Assembly (NCBI RefSeq): GCF_003011925.2
Contig: NZ_PXXU01000004.1
Span: 1 to 64,000 of the forward strand
DNA: 64,000 nt
Direction of reading: 5' to 3'
Source of the DNA: Nitrosomonas supralitoralis
GTDB lineage: Bacteria > Pseudomonadota > Gammaproteobacteria > Burkholderiales > Nitrosomonadaceae
The notes below the pieces were generated by a model. The model had not been told where the DNA came from. It did no database searches and saw only the letters and a list, made by a program, of their open reading frames with translations. Both the position numbers and the translations under genes were made by a program. Below, piece by piece: positions 16,105 to 25,473 of the stretch (within the stretch, counting starts at the first letter, position 1; each line of letters begins with the position of its first letter).

Positions 16105-18048
16105 TTACTTACCGGCATTGGGATCATTCGGTGGAACGACTTTCCACAGCACCATCATCGCGTGATCTTCGTGCACCACATTGTGACAATGCATCGGATA
16201 ATCGCCATGCCAGTCTCTAAACTGCATGTACAACTGCACTTCACCTGAGCCGGCAGTGCCAACTGCAGCCTGGCCGATACGCACCACATCCTTGCGCGAT
16301 TTATCTTCGATATCCAGATTGCTCGCTTTACCGTTTCGACTCACAAGCTGGAATTCCTCGAAATGAATATGAATGGGATGAGACCAACCACCGCCGGATT
16401 TTAGTGTCCATAGCTCGGAAGTTCCATCCACCGGATATGCGCTGATAACGCCCGGATCAAACAGCTTGTCATTAACCACCCAGGCACCGTTGAGACTGCT
16501 AAAGCTGAAGCTGCGTTTTTTGACGGCCGGATTTTTAGCCGTTACCGGCATCGGCACCATAGTCTGCGTTTGCAGTGTTGACATGTCTGCACTTTCATCC
16601 ATCACAGCTTCATCACTGACGATGAATTTCAGTAACCTGGTTTTGTCACTGGATGCCAGGCGTTTGCCCGTCGTCCCCTGCCCACTGATCTGTTCCAGAC
16701 GATTCTCAAGATAAAATTCCGTACCCGGTGCATATTGACTAAAGTCCACGATCACATCGCCACGCTCGGCTACGCCCAAACGAATGCTGGGTACGATTTG
16801 CGCTTTCGGCAACAAATTGCCACAGTTGGCAATGCGGGTAAAATTGCTGTTATTACTAAGCGACACTTCTATGAATCGTGACGGTCCGGCATTTAGAAAA
16901 CGGATGCGATATTTGCGTCGCTTCACGTAAAGCTTGGGTTTGATCTTAAAATTAACCGTTTGTTGATCGCCCAGAAAACCTTCGGTCATGAACGGATCCC
17001 AGAACATTTGCCCGGTACTGTCGAATGATTTGTCGGTAATCAGCATCGGGATATCATATTCACCGCTGGGCAAGCGTAACCCGGTGGTTTCATCATCCGT
17101 ATCGAGCTTGATATCATCACTAAACAGCGTATAAAAAGATGCCAAACCCTTGTAAACATTCGGCGCAGTGAAATCGAAACGATGATCATGAAACCAGAAC
17201 GTACTCTGCGTTTCCTGCCAGTCTCCGGGACACCAGTTCCCATTGTAGGTTGTTCCATTTTTATGCGTGCTGGCAAAGCCGGCACGAATATTGGGGTACC
17301 AGTGATCCCACCAGGTTCCACTATCGTAAAAGCGCATCGGCCCACCATCCGAAGTATGGGGATTGTGCGCATTATGTAGATGCGGCGTAATCTGATTGAT
17401 CCCAAATCCCTGGTTATCGTTGCCATTCTTGGGCAATCCGTTGTACATCCGCATGATTATGGGTTTCTGATATTGCGCTTTAATGCGCAGCACGCCGATC
17501 GCATCGCTGTTTAAGTCAACATAGGTCCATACTTTGGAGTTAAAACCGGGATACTCGACGTCGGAATAAAAATTCCAGTCGATTTCCTTGGCCATCAACT
17601 CATACCTGGCCGTGATAGCTGCACTGCCGCCCAATTCATCCCAGCGCTGATGGGATTCTGTACGACCTTCTTTAAAGTCGTAATAGTCATTCATCCCCGG
17701 GTGCCAGCGATTGTCTTTCTCCTTGCATCCGTAGTGATCCTCTGGCGGCCCCGAAAAAACATCGCCCGCAGCCGGCACACAGGTTTTTGGAATTGGCAAC
17801 AAATCAGTCCACGGTTTGTTGCAAGGTGGACTAATGTGAATATTTGAAGCACCCGCAACCGCCAGATTTGGAAAAAACGCAGTGCCGCTTACCGACACTA
17901 GCCCCCCCGCGCTCGCAGTCAATCCCAGTTTAAGTAAATCTCTACGACTAAGCTTGGCTGCGACAATATCCCGGACCTCCTGCATGTATCTGGCAACTGC
18001 TTTCTCTTGCTTGCCGGAATAGGTCGAATTTATAATTTTCTTACTCAT
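16105..18048 (-). CDS. Tat-exported multicopper oxidase (CotA/bilirubin-oxidase type), copy B
   Basis: The 647-residue translation is identical to copy A at 10185-12128, with the same twin-arginine signal, the same four copper-binding motifs and the same AAGGAGGGG ribosome-binding site. It heads the unit mco-sco-FN3/DUF11. The region upstream carries the same inverted repeat as copy A, so both units are probably driven by similar promoters. Complete identity of two 1.9 kb genes beside diverged flanks argues for recent gene conversion or for selection on dosage. The nearest upstream gene on the same strand is an orphan response regulator at 18821-19501, which is a candidate regulator only by position. 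Confidence 0.93.
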   Translation of the reverse strand: MSKKIINSTYSGKQEKAVARYMQEVRDIVAAKLSRRDLLKLGLTASAGGLVSVSGTAFFPNLAVAGASNIHISPPCNKPWTDLLPIPKTCVPAAGDVFSGPPEDHYGCKEKDNRWHPGMNDYYDFKEGRTESHQRWDELGGSAAITARYELMAKEIDWNFYSDVEYPGFNSKVWTYVDLNSDAIGVLRIKAQYQKPIIMRMYNGLPKNGNDNQGFGINQITPHLHNAHNPHTSDGGPMRFYDSGTWWDHWYPNIRAGFASTHKNGTTYNGNWCPGDWQETQSTFWFHDHRFDFTAPNVYKGLASFYTLFSDDIKLDTDDETTGLRLPSGEYDIPMLITDKSFDSTGQMFWDPFMTEGFLGDQQTVNFKIKPKLYVKRRKYRIRFLNAGPSRFIEVSLSNNSNFTRIANCGNLLPKAQIVPSIRLGVAERGDVIVDFSQYAPGTEFYLENRLEQISGQGTTGKRLASSDKTRLLKFIVSDEAVMDESADMSTLQTQTMVPMPVTAKNPAVKKRSFSFSSLNGAWVVNDKLFDPGVISAYPVDGTSELWTLKSGGGWSHPIHIHFEEFQLVSRNGKASNLDIEDKSRKDVVRIGQAAVGTAGSGEVQLYMQFRDWHGDYPMHCHNVVHEDHAMMVLWKVVPPNDPNAGK

Positions 18049-18359
18049 AATTATTCCCCTCCTTAATTCTGTTATAGAATTTCAGCCCTCATAACTTTTG
18101 GCATCGTCCTTCTAAAAGATCTATGCCAACAAATTTTTAGCCGCCGGTTAGTTGTGACTTACAGTCAACCACTCAACTGCAATTCAAGATTCTGCAAGCT
18201 ATGCGCTGGCAAGATTCCCAGTGCAGGCTTTGTTCTCGCTCGTAACCGGATCAAAAAGAGTTGATTGACTTTGATGTCCCATGCAATAACACAGCGTATC
18301 TCTGTGGATACTTAAGCTCTTTATTGATCGGCATTTGCTCAAAAACTGATTACTAGTCA

Positions 18360-18392
18360 TGACGTTCGTTTTTACAGCACCCACAAACGTCA
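18360..18392. promoter_or_regulatory. Inverted repeat upstream of mco copy B
   Basis: TGACGTT and AACGTCA arms, 19 bases apart, are at the same place as in copy A. The repeat survives in the flank where the two copies have begun to differ, which is weak evidence that it matters. No binding protein is assigned. Confidence 0.35.
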
Positions 18393-18490
18393 TTTTTGTA
18401 ATATGGCCATGTATGCGCAATGGAGAATAGGGATTAATTTAATGCGAAGATAGCTACAGGATGTTAATTTAACCCGTTATCAGATGTTAA

Positions 18491-18820
18491 CAAAATTGAT
18501 TAAAAATTGTGCAGACCGGGGCATTCTCTAGCCACCTGTTTGCGTAAGAATAATGTATAGGAATTTACTTACTCTCAAAAAATGTCTTGCAAAACAACAG
18601 CAGTCATTTGCCAAATTGCAACATGTCATCAGCACCATCTCGGAAACAGGCAGACGAATTTATTGAGTTGACTGGCTGGACAGAATTTGTTGATTACTCG
18701 GAATGAGTTTTTGCAAATCATTCAACCGAAAAAAGTAGATCTCACTATTTTCAGTTGAAATGATTATTGAGAATTTAGGAGTGCTTTACAATTACTATGC
18801 TGGCGATGCGGATTGAGTTA
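18491..18820. other. Unique DNA between the duplication and the response regulator
   Basis: Only very short open frames occur here (the best has 26 codons from ATG 18623). I see no RNA gene, hairpin terminator or recognisable remnant. Confidence 0.5.
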
Positions 18821-19501
18821 TTAATTCAGTCCGTTTTCCTTATAGAGAAGCGCCAACTGCAGGCGACTGGAAATATGTAATTTAGAATAAATACGATTGA
18901 GATAAACCCGCACCGAGCCTTCGGTAATCTGTAATTCCCGCGCGGCCGATTTACTGCTATAACCTTTTGCAATTAAAGCAGCCAGACACATTTCACGACT
19001 GGATAAGTGTGTAGAAACAACTTGATGCGCTGATTCTCGTTGCAAAATCTGTTCGAACGCCATCCTCATGGAACGGCGATCCAACCATTCTCCACCAACG
19101 TGTACTTTTTTTAGACATTGCGGGATTTGTAAAATTGACATTTCCTTGAGCAAAATACCTTTTATGCCCATTCTGATCAGATCACAGGTCTCTGCCTGAT
19201 TGACTGCAGCAGTATATATGACTATTTTGATCTCATTTCCAAGCAGAGTTTTTACCTGTTTTACCTGATTAAGACCGTCAACTCCAGGCACATGAGGATC
19301 CATCAGTACCAAATCAGGTTTCTTCTGTAGCTTCAATACTTCCCTAACACGATCCGCTGAATCAAACCTTTCCACAACTTCAAAGTCCTCACTGTCCTCG
19401 AGCATCGCACTTAATCCGAATAAAACAATCGGATGCGGGTCGATCAGAAGAACTTTAATACGATCAGTAGACAATATGTTTGAAATCGATTCAGTAAACA
19501 T
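18821..19501 (-). CDS. NarL/FixJ-family response regulator, orphan
   Basis: The 226-residue protein has a receiver domain (about 15-135) and a LuxR-type helix-turn-helix (about 160-225, with LSSREMCLAALIAKGYSSKSA and EGSVRVYLNRIYSKL). The phosphorylatable aspartate is Asp68 in LVLMDPHVPG, with Thr97 and Lys119 as the other receiver residues. The acidic pair at the start is reduced to one aspartate (LLIDPHP), so metal binding may be altered. No sensor kinase gene is adjacent. It should act as a DNA-binding transcription regulator in the cytoplasm. It lies upstream of, and on the same strand as, mco copy B, but 772 bases away; its targets are unknown. Confidence 0.9.
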   Translation of the reverse strand: MFTESISNILSTDRIKVLLIDPHPIVLFGLSAMLEDSEDFEVVERFDSADRVREVLKLQKKPDLVLMDPHVPGVDGLNQVKQVKTLLGNEIKIVIYTAAVNQAETCDLIRMGIKGILLKEMSILQIPQCLKKVHVGGEWLDRRSMRMAFEQILQRESAHQVVSTHLSSREMCLAALIAKGYSSKSAARELQITEGSVRVYLNRIYSKLHISSRLQLALLYKENGLN

Positions 19502-19883
19502 TGATGCCTATAAATAAACGTAAAACTAGAATAACCATTATTACTTACAGGGTGTTAAATTTATGTGAATTCTTGCATAAGGTTTTGTGAAGATTCATAC
19601 AACAAATCTACAAAAATTATAAAACATGTTATTTATCAGTTAATATTGCATGCTTACATACGACATGAGTTTTAATAAGTTTAGGTCATACAATAATAAT
19701 ATCTTATGATAAATCACACATCTGAGCACACCTCAAAACAGAATGTATATAATACGGACCGATAGTAAACTTAAAAAGTTAACCACCTCAGTTGCAAAAT
19801 AATTAAACCAGAAATAATTTTGGCAAGTAATCCCATCAAATAAATAACTGCTTTTAAATGTATCTTCCATACAACAACTTAAT
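19502..19883. other. Divergent promoter region between the response regulator and lysS
   Basis: These 382 bases are rich in A and T and carry no open frame worth naming. They must hold the promoters of the regulator (leftward) and lysS (rightward). I could not pick a confident -35/-10 pair. Confidence 0.5.
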
Positions 19884-21389
19884 ATGATCCAAGAAAATCC
19901 ACCGGTCATCCGGGATGAAAATCAAATTATCGCAGAGCGCCGTGCCAAACTGACTGAAATACGCCAGACCAACAATGCTTTTCCTAATACATTCAGACGC
20001 GATCACTTAACTTCAGAATTATTTAAACAATTTAATGAGTTCTCTAAAGAACAACTAGAAGAACAGCCAGCGATTGTAAAAATAGCAGGCCGCATGGTGC
20101 TAAAACGCGTCATGGGTAAAGCCAGTTTTGCAACCATACAGGATATGAGCGGGCGCATTCAGTTGTATATCTCGAATGATCACACCGGAGAACCTGTGCA
20201 CGCAGCATTCAAGCATTACGATCTGGGTGATATTCTGGGTGCACAAGGCGCTTTGTTCAAAACCAAAACGGGTGAACTCTCAATTCGGGTCACTGATTTA
20301 CAATTACTAACAAAATCCTTGCGTCCACTACCGGAAAAATTTCATGGCCTGGCCGACCAGGAACAAAAATATCGTCAACGTTACCTTGATTTGATTACTA
20401 ACGAAGAAACACGCAAAGTATTTGCTATCCGTTCCAAAGTAATCCAGGCAATTCGTGAGTTCTTTGTTGAACACGATTATCTGGAGGTTGAAACACCGAT
20501 GATGCACCCAATTCCTGGAGGAGCATCGGCAAGACCGTTTTCCACACATCATAACGCATTGGATATGGCGCTGTTTTTGCGCATCGCTCCCGAGCTATAT
20601 CTAAAACGTCTGGTTGTGGGTGGAATGGAAAAAGTTTTTGAAATTAATAGAAATTTTCGCAACGAAGGCATTTCTACGCGACATAATCCTGAATTTACCA
20701 TGCTGGAATTCTATGAAGCCTACCAGGATTTTACTTATCTGATGGATTTCACCGAGCAAATGCTGGCGCACGTAGCCAAGCGAGTACTGGGTACCACGCG
20801 AATTTCCTACCAAGGCAAAGCAATGGATTTATCCAAGCCCTACATGCGCTTGACCATCCCCCAGGCCATTCAGAAATTTTATCCGGATTATACTGCCGCA
20901 CAATTAAATGACCGTGACTTTCTGATTAATAGATTGCAGACATTGAATATTCACTTCAATCCTAAAGATGGTATCGGCGGCTTGCAACTAACGTTATTCG
21001 ATGAAACCACCGAACATCTGTTATTTGAACCCACCTTTATCGTCGATTACCCCGCGGAAGTATCCCCTTTAGCGCGCCGCAACGACAGCAACCCTGAAAT
21101 CACCGACCGTTTTGAGCTGTATATCGCCGGACGAGAAATCGCCAATGGATTCTCCGAATTGAACGATCCGGAAGATCAGGCAGCACGTTTCCTGGAGCAG
21201 GCCAAAGCCAAGGATGCTGGCGATAGTGAAGCGATGCATTATGATGCAGACTATATCCGTGCGCTGGAATTTGGCTTGCCGCCCACTGCTGGTGAGGGTA
21301 TTGGCATCGATCGCCTGGTCATGTTGTTAACCGACAGTCCGAGTATTCGCGATGTCATTTTGTTTCCGCAATTAAGGCAGGAAGATTAA
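19884..21389 (+). CDS. lysS: Lysyl-tRNA synthetase, class II
   Basis: LysS charges tRNA-Lys with lysine. The 501-residue protein has the N-terminal OB-fold anticodon-binding domain (about 60-165, with [19 protein letters not shown]) and the class II catalytic core. Motif 1 is around [13 protein letters not shown], motif 2 is [18 protein letters not shown] near residue 260, and motif 3 is [15 protein letters not shown] near residue 475. Length is normal. It stands alone, with no prfB upstream. A copy of the MITE-like repeat begins one base after its stop codon. Confidence 0.97.
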   Translation: MIQENPPVIRDENQIIAERRAKLTEIRQTNNAFPNTFRRDHLTSELFKQFNEFSKEQLEEQPAIVKIAGRMVLKRVMGKASFATIQDMSGRIQLYISNDHTGEPVHAAFKHYDLGDILGAQGALFKTKTGELSIRVTDLQLLTKSLRPLPEKFHGLADQEQKYRQRYLDLITNEETRKVFAIRSKVIQAIREFFVEHDYLEVETPMMHPIPGGASARPFSTHHNALDMALFLRIAPELYLKRLVVGGMEKVFEINRNFRNEGISTRHNPEFTMLEFYEAYQDFTYLMDFTEQMLAHVAKRVLGTTRISYQGKAMDLSKPYMRLTIPQAIQKFYPDYTAAQLNDRDFLINRLQTLNIHFNPKDGIGGLQLTLFDETTEHLLFEPTFIVDYPAEVSPLARRNDSNPEITDRFELYIAGREIANGFSELNDPEDQAARFLEQAKAKDAGDSEAMHYDADYIRALEFGLPPTAGEGIGIDRLVMLLTDSPSIRDVILFPQLRQED

Positions 21390-21530
21390 CAGGTCACTGA
21401 AAAACGTTTCAAAAGCAACTGATGCAAGGCAAAGACAGGTAAAAGAAGCATAGTTTATGCATAATAAAGCGCATCTTGAGTCTGCCTTTAACACCGCGGC
21501 AGCAATGCAGATAGTCTAACAACAGTCGGC
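21390..21530 (+). repeat. Short dispersed repeat (MITE-like), copy 2
   Basis: This is a diverged relative of 6537-6674. It has the same order of blocks (GAAAAACGTTTC, GATGCAAGGCAAAGACAGG, TTTAACACCGCGGCAGCAA, CAGATAG), but the right-hand terminal repeat is degraded. Like copy 1 it begins right behind a plus-strand stop codon, here that of lysS, and may serve as its transcript end. Confidence 0.65.
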
Positions 21531-21536
21531 TATCTG

Positions 21537-22199
21537 TTAACGCAAACTAATTATCGGCCAGTCATTGCTTTCTGCGTGCCTCTTCAGAGTGGGATCCGGA
21601 TCTACAGCAACCGGATGCGTCACTTTGCAAAGCAAGGGCAAATCATTGAGAGAATCACTGTAAAACCAGCTTCGGAGAAACGATAGCCAGGTGAGATTAT
21701 GTACATCCAGCCACTCCTCCAGCCGCTCGACTTTTCCTTCTCTGAATGATGGTATTCCAGAAACCCGGCCGGTAAACTCACCATCTTTCTCTTCCGGCTC
21801 AGTCGCAATCAAATGACTGATGCCGAGCGCCTGGGCAATTGGGGCCGTGACAAAACTATTAGTTGCAGTAATGATGATGCACAAATCATTATCCAGCATA
21901 TGCCTTTCGATTAACTGCCGCGTGCCTGGCGCAATTAACGGCATAATTTTCTTGCACATGAATTCACTGCGCCAAACCTCCAGTTGAGCACGTGAGTGCC
22001 GTGCCAGGGGTTTTAACTGAAAATCCAGAAATTCGTGTATATCCAGCGTTCCCGCTTTATATTGCTCATAAAATTCAATGTTCTTGGCTTCGTGCAACTC
22101 ACGATCCAATGCTTTCTTTTCTATCAGAAATTGTGCCCACTGAAAATCACTATCGCCTGCGATTAACGTGTTATCCAGATCAAATAATGCTAAGTTCAT
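21537..22199 (-). CDS. HAD-IB family hydrolase (phosphoserine-phosphatase-like)
   Basis: The 220-residue protein has the haloacid dehalogenase fold. Motif I is FDLDNTL (nucleophile Asp7, acid Asp9), motif II is the IITATNS threonine/serine region, and motif IV is SDSLNDLPLL. This is the layout of HAD subfamily IB, which includes SerB-like phosphatases; the substrate is not evident. A longer frame reaches 22364 inside hda, but ATG 22199 gives the conserved MNLALFDLDNTL start and overlaps the hda stop by ATGA. It is the last gene of the unit hpnO-perM-hda-HAD. The same hda-HAD pairing is common in betaproteobacteria. Confidence 0.92.
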   Translation of the reverse strand: MNLALFDLDNTLIAGDSDFQWAQFLIEKKALDRELHEAKNIEFYEQYKAGTLDIHEFLDFQLKPLARHSRAQLEVWRSEFMCKKIMPLIAPGTRQLIERHMLDNDLCIIITATNSFVTAPIAQALGISHLIATEPEEKDGEFTGRVSGIPSFREGKVERLEEWLDVHNLTWLSFLRSWFYSDSLNDLPLLCKVTHPVAVDPDPTLKRHAESNDWPIISLR

Positions 22200-22873
22200 G
22201 AATCCACCTGTAATAATTCTCGTAACAAAGGTATGGTTATGGGACGCTGATGAACCAGAGAATAACGGTCCAACGCATTCAGTGTCATCATCAACGACGG
22301 CAAATCGCGTTGACTGTGCTGTAATAAATAAAGACAAATTTCCTGAGACAACGTAAAACCACAATCAGCAGCATGTGCCTGCATCGCCTGTATTTTTTCT
22401 TCTTCCGTTAATTCATGCACCTGATACACTAACCCCCAGCCCAAGCGGGTAACCAGATCCTGTCGCATATTCAGATATGCCGGCGCAATGGATCCGCTTA
22501 CCAGCAGCAATGCATGGCCCTCATCGCGCAACTGATTATACAGACTAAATAATTCAGCCTGTTCAGGGACGCCCAGATAATCAATATCGTCAATCGCAAA
22601 ACAATCTACAGCGCTGTCGACGGATATCCGGCAATGATTCTTAGCGCAACTATATATCGCTTCTACGTTTTTTTGTGTACTCGCCCTAACGACTGCCTGC
22701 AACAAATGACTCTTGCCACAGCCAGGATGACCCCACAAATAAATGAAGCGTTCTTTTTCTTTCCCTGACAGAATATTTGCCAGCATGTACATCAATTCTG
22801 CATTGCGCCCTGGCAGAAAATTTTCCAGTGTAGGTAACGGCAGAGGATTAATGTCTAACAACAGCTGTTGCAT
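22196..22873 (-). CDS. hda: DnaA regulatory inactivator Hda
   Basis: Hda binds the DNA-loaded sliding clamp and stimulates ATP hydrolysis by DnaA, limiting re-initiation of replication. The 225-residue protein has an N-terminal clamp-binding segment (QQLLLDI, residues 2-8) and a Walker A motif GHPGCGKS at 48-55. A Walker B-like FAIDDIDYLG lies near 105, and the AAA+ lid carries VTRLGWGLVYQV. Length fits Hda rather than DnaA. It overlaps the downstream HAD gene by 4 bases and lies 38 bases after the permease gene. Confidence 0.95.
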   Translation of the reverse strand: MQQLLLDINPLPLPTLENFLPGRNAELMYMLANILSGKEKERFIYLWGHPGCGKSHLLQAVVRASTQKNVEAIYSCAKNHCRISVDSAVDCFAIDDIDYLGVPEQAELFSLYNQLRDEGHALLLVSGSIAPAYLNMRQDLVTRLGWGLVYQVHELTEEEKIQAMQAHAADCGFTLSQEICLYLLQHSQRDLPSLMMTLNALDRYSLVHQRPITIPLLRELLQVDS

Positions 22874-22911
22874 GATAATTACCTAGTCGTCATAGCTCGA
22901 TAAACAAATCA

Positions 22912-23976
22912 TTACGAATTATAGAGCTCACTTCCCAAATAGCGCTGACGTAGATGACGCAGCCACACCAGCATTACCGCGCTGACCGGCAGCGCCAGCA
23001 AGATGCCGAAGAAACCGAATAATTGGCCAAATGCCAATAATGCAAAAATAACAATCACCGGATGCAGCCCAATCCGGTCCCCCACCAGCCAGGGAGTAAT
23101 CAGCATGCCCTCAAGCATTTGACCGATACCAAACACAATCCATACGGGAATTACACCGCCCCAGTCCTGGAATTGCATCACGGCGGCAAAAGTAGCCAGT
23201 GTTAAACCTACGATCATGCCCAGATAAGGCACAAATACTAGAATACCCGCCACCATGCCAATGGGTAACGCAAATTCCAACCCTACCAGCCAAAGTCCAG
23301 TGATATAACAAATACTCATTATTATGATCACAGACAATTGCCCACGCAGAAATTCTGCAAGAATCTGATCAGTCTCGCGCGTTAACTGAGAAATCTGATC
23401 ATGCCAATAACGCGGAATCATTTCATCGACAAGCTTGATCAACATATCCCAATCACGCAACAGGTAAAACAACACTACCGGCACCAATAACAGATTGACC
23501 AGAAACTCAACAATTGCCATTCCACCGCTGGTCAAAGAAGGCAGCACTTTTGCGGCCACACCCCCAGCACTTTTCCAATGTTCTGAAACGGCTTCCCTTA
23601 CTACGTTCATATCCGGTTGCAGGCTGATATCCAGTCTTGATTCCAGCCATGGAATCACATGGTTTTTCAGCATATCCAAATAGACCGGCATTTTATCCAG
23701 CAGCCGACCCGCCTCTTTCTCAAACAAAGGCACCATAACCAGAATCAAGGCGGCAAATACTCCAAGCAACAGCAACATAACCAACACCGCACCCACTGTT
23801 CTTGGTATTCTCCGGCCAGCCATGCGCCTCATCATCGGATTACAGATATAAGCAATCACTGCAGCCAATAAAAAAGGAGTCAGGATCGGGCTGAGCAGAA
23901 AAATCAGTCCGCCTGTTACGCACGCCAATATCAACCACCAGAGATAATGCAAGCTTCCGGAATGTTCAGTGCCCAT
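22912..23976 (-). CDS. AI-2E family transporter (PerM/TqsA-like permease)
   Basis: This 354-residue integral membrane protein has about eight transmembrane helices and the family pattern: a helix pair at the N-terminus, a soluble loop with the MPVYLDMLKNHVIPWLES region, and the C-terminal LVFVPYLGMIVGL and ALLAFGQLFGFFGILLALP segments. Members have been linked to autoinducer-2 export or sodium/proton exchange, but most, including this one, have no proven substrate. It sits between the probable hpnO (10 bases upstream) and hda. The permease-hda pair is widespread in betaproteobacteria. Confidence 0.9.
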   Translation of the reverse strand: MGTEHSGSLHYLWWLILACVTGGLIFLLSPILTPFLLAAVIAYICNPMMRRMAGRRIPRTVGAVLVMLLLLGVFAALILVMVPLFEKEAGRLLDKMPVYLDMLKNHVIPWLESRLDISLQPDMNVVREAVSEHWKSAGGVAAKVLPSLTSGGMAIVEFLVNLLLVPVVLFYLLRDWDMLIKLVDEMIPRYWHDQISQLTRETDQILAEFLRGQLSVIIIMSICYITGLWLVGLEFALPIGMVAGILVFVPYLGMIVGLTLATFAAVMQFQDWGGVIPVWIVFGIGQMLEGMLITPWLVGDRIGLHPVIVIFALLAFGQLFGFFGILLALPVSAVMLVWLRHLRQRYLGSELYNS

Positions 23977-23986
23977 AGGAGACAGT

Positions 23987-25375
23987 TTAACCAGCTTTTG
24001 CTTTTAGCGCATGACTGGCCAGATTTTTGCCAAGTTCCCAAATAGAGCCAGGCACTTGATGCGTATCCGCGATGGTTTTGGTCAATGCGCTGATGATATG
24101 GTCACAATCTTTTTGAGTCAGGGTAAGAGGCGGCAGAAGTTTGATCACATTCATACCATGCCCCGCTACCTGCGTCAGAATTCTGTGTTCCTTGAACAGC
24201 GGAATCGTAACCATCTGACAAAACAATCCCTTATTGGCAGCTTCCAACATCATCCAGGCAGCTTTCAACGAAAAACTATTGGGTGATTTGAACTCAATTG
24301 CAATCATCGAACCTTTGCCACGGGCTCCTTTCAGAAACTCATATTGACCAGTCAACGTATTGAGTCTTCCGATCAGATCATTACCAATTTTCGCGCTGTT
24401 TTCCACCAGCTTTTCAGTTTTGATCACCTCCAGGCTTGCCAGACCAGCCGCCATCGCCATGTTATTCTTGGAAAATGTTGAACCGTGGACGACCGCCCGA
24501 TCCATGCGGTTAAATACGCTATCCATGATTTCCTGCGTCATGGCCACCGCGCCGACAGGCACAAAACCGCCGGATAACGCCTTAGCCATGCATATCATAT
24601 CGGGCTTCACACCCCAATGTTCAATGGCCCAGAATTTACCGGTACGCCCAAGACCGGTTTGAATTTCATCGGCAACAAATAATGTACCGTATTTTTTACA
24701 TAAGCGCTCGATCTCCGGCAGATAGTTATCATCTGGGATGTTTACTCCCTTACCCTGAATCGGCTCGACAATAAAAGCGGCTACATCATGGTTACTTAGC
24801 GCTTTTTCCAAAGCCTCAAGATTATTAAAGGGAATCGAGCCGCAATCCTGCAGCAGCGGACCGAAACCATCCTTAAAAATCTGCTCGCCGTTCAGCGACA
24901 AGGCTCCCATCGTCAACCCATGATAGGCATGATCACAACAAACAATCCGATTGCGCTTGGTAACGTAACGCGCAAATTTTATCGCCCCTTCAACCGCCTC
25001 CGTACCCGAATTACAAAAGAACACCCGCTCAAGATTATCGGGCGTCGTGGCTAAAATCTCTTTGGCCAACAAACCACTCAAAATCGACACATCCATTTGC
25101 ACCAAATCGGGCATCTCGAGTGTCAATACCTCTTTTAATGCATTGACAATGGTTGGATGGTTGCGTCCAAACGCATATACGCCAAAACCGCTCAACAAAT
25201 CGAGATACTCGTTACCTTGTTCGTCATACAGATATTGACCCGCCGCACGTTCATAATTCCGATCATAACCAATCGTTTTCAAAACCCGGACCAACTGAGC
25301 ATTCAAATACCGATCGTGCAAATCGAATTTATCGGTACGATGTTGTGATAACAGATTGGCTATACTGAAAGACAT
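23987..25375 (-). CDS. hpnO: Class III aminotransferase, probable hopanoid aminotransferase HpnO
   Basis: This 462-residue PLP enzyme has the class III aminotransferase core: CNSGTEAVEGAIKFAR, the CDHAYHGLTMGALS segment, VADEIQTGLGRTG, and the PLP lysine in MAKALSGGFVPVGA. It lacks the close relation to ArgD/GabT that an arginine pathway gene would show, and its length and N-terminus fit the HpnO group, which makes aminobacteriohopanetriol from a hopanoid side-chain precursor. Other hopanoid genes in this window (hpnH, hpnB, hpnM, hpnN) support this, though they are 8 kb away. The start is ATG 25375, with AGAGG upstream; a longer frame begins at 25390. Another class III transaminase role remains possible. 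Confidence 0.72.
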   Translation of the reverse strand: MSFSIANLLSQHRTDKFDLHDRYLNAQLVRVLKTIGYDRNYERAAGQYLYDEQGNEYLDLLSGFGVYAFGRNHPTIVNALKEVLTLEMPDLVQMDVSILSGLLAKEILATTPDNLERVFFCNSGTEAVEGAIKFARYVTKRNRIVCCDHAYHGLTMGALSLNGEQIFKDGFGPLLQDCGSIPFNNLEALEKALSNHDVAAFIVEPIQGKGVNIPDDNYLPEIERLCKKYGTLFVADEIQTGLGRTGKFWAIEHWGVKPDMICMAKALSGGFVPVGAVAMTQEIMDSVFNRMDRAVVHGSTFSKNNMAMAAGLASLEVIKTEKLVENSAKIGNDLIGRLNTLTGQYEFLKGARGKGSMIAIEFKSPNSFSLKAAWMMLEAANKGLFCQMVTIPLFKEHRILTQVAGHGMNVIKLLPPLTLTQKDCDHIISALTKTIADTHQVPGSIWELGKNLASHALKAKAG

Positions 25376-25387
25376 GAATGACCTCTG

Positions 25388-25473
25388 CATTAAAAAAACC
25401 GCCAGAAAAACTGGAAGTTTGAATCTACGGGTTCCCGGAAAGAAAAAAACGAATACCGCCCAGCGGCGGTATT
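25388..25473 (-). promoter_or_regulatory. Terminator-like leader in front of hpnO
   Basis: On the minus strand, about 80-100 bases before the hpnO start, a perfect 9-base-pair hairpin (AATACCGCC / GGCGGTATT, 25452-25473) is followed by seven T. A second GGCGGT followed by seven T lies at 25391-25403, next to the start codon, and a small CCAG/CTGG hairpin is between. The ACCGCC arm could pair with either GGCGGT. No gene on this strand ends upstream, so the hairpin is in the leader, not behind another gene. This fits transcription attenuation, but no ligand or leader peptide is identified. Confidence 0.45.

Larger units (their letters stand above)
15441..18490. repeat. Direct duplication, copy B (mco-sco and upstream region)
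   Basis: This is the partner of 9521-12569. The identical core runs from 15441 to about 18330, and the flank up to about 18490 has a one-base insertion and a few substitutions relative to copy A. The two copies are in direct orientation and about 2.9 kb apart (12569 to 15441). Recombination between them could therefore delete or triplicate the FN3/DUF11 gene that lies between. Confidence 0.9.

Noticed and set aside
18199..18420. 73-codon minus-strand frame upstream of mco copy B
   Set aside because: The same DNA in copy A has a one-base indel that breaks the frame, and it has no ribosome-binding site. Non-coding leader is more likely.
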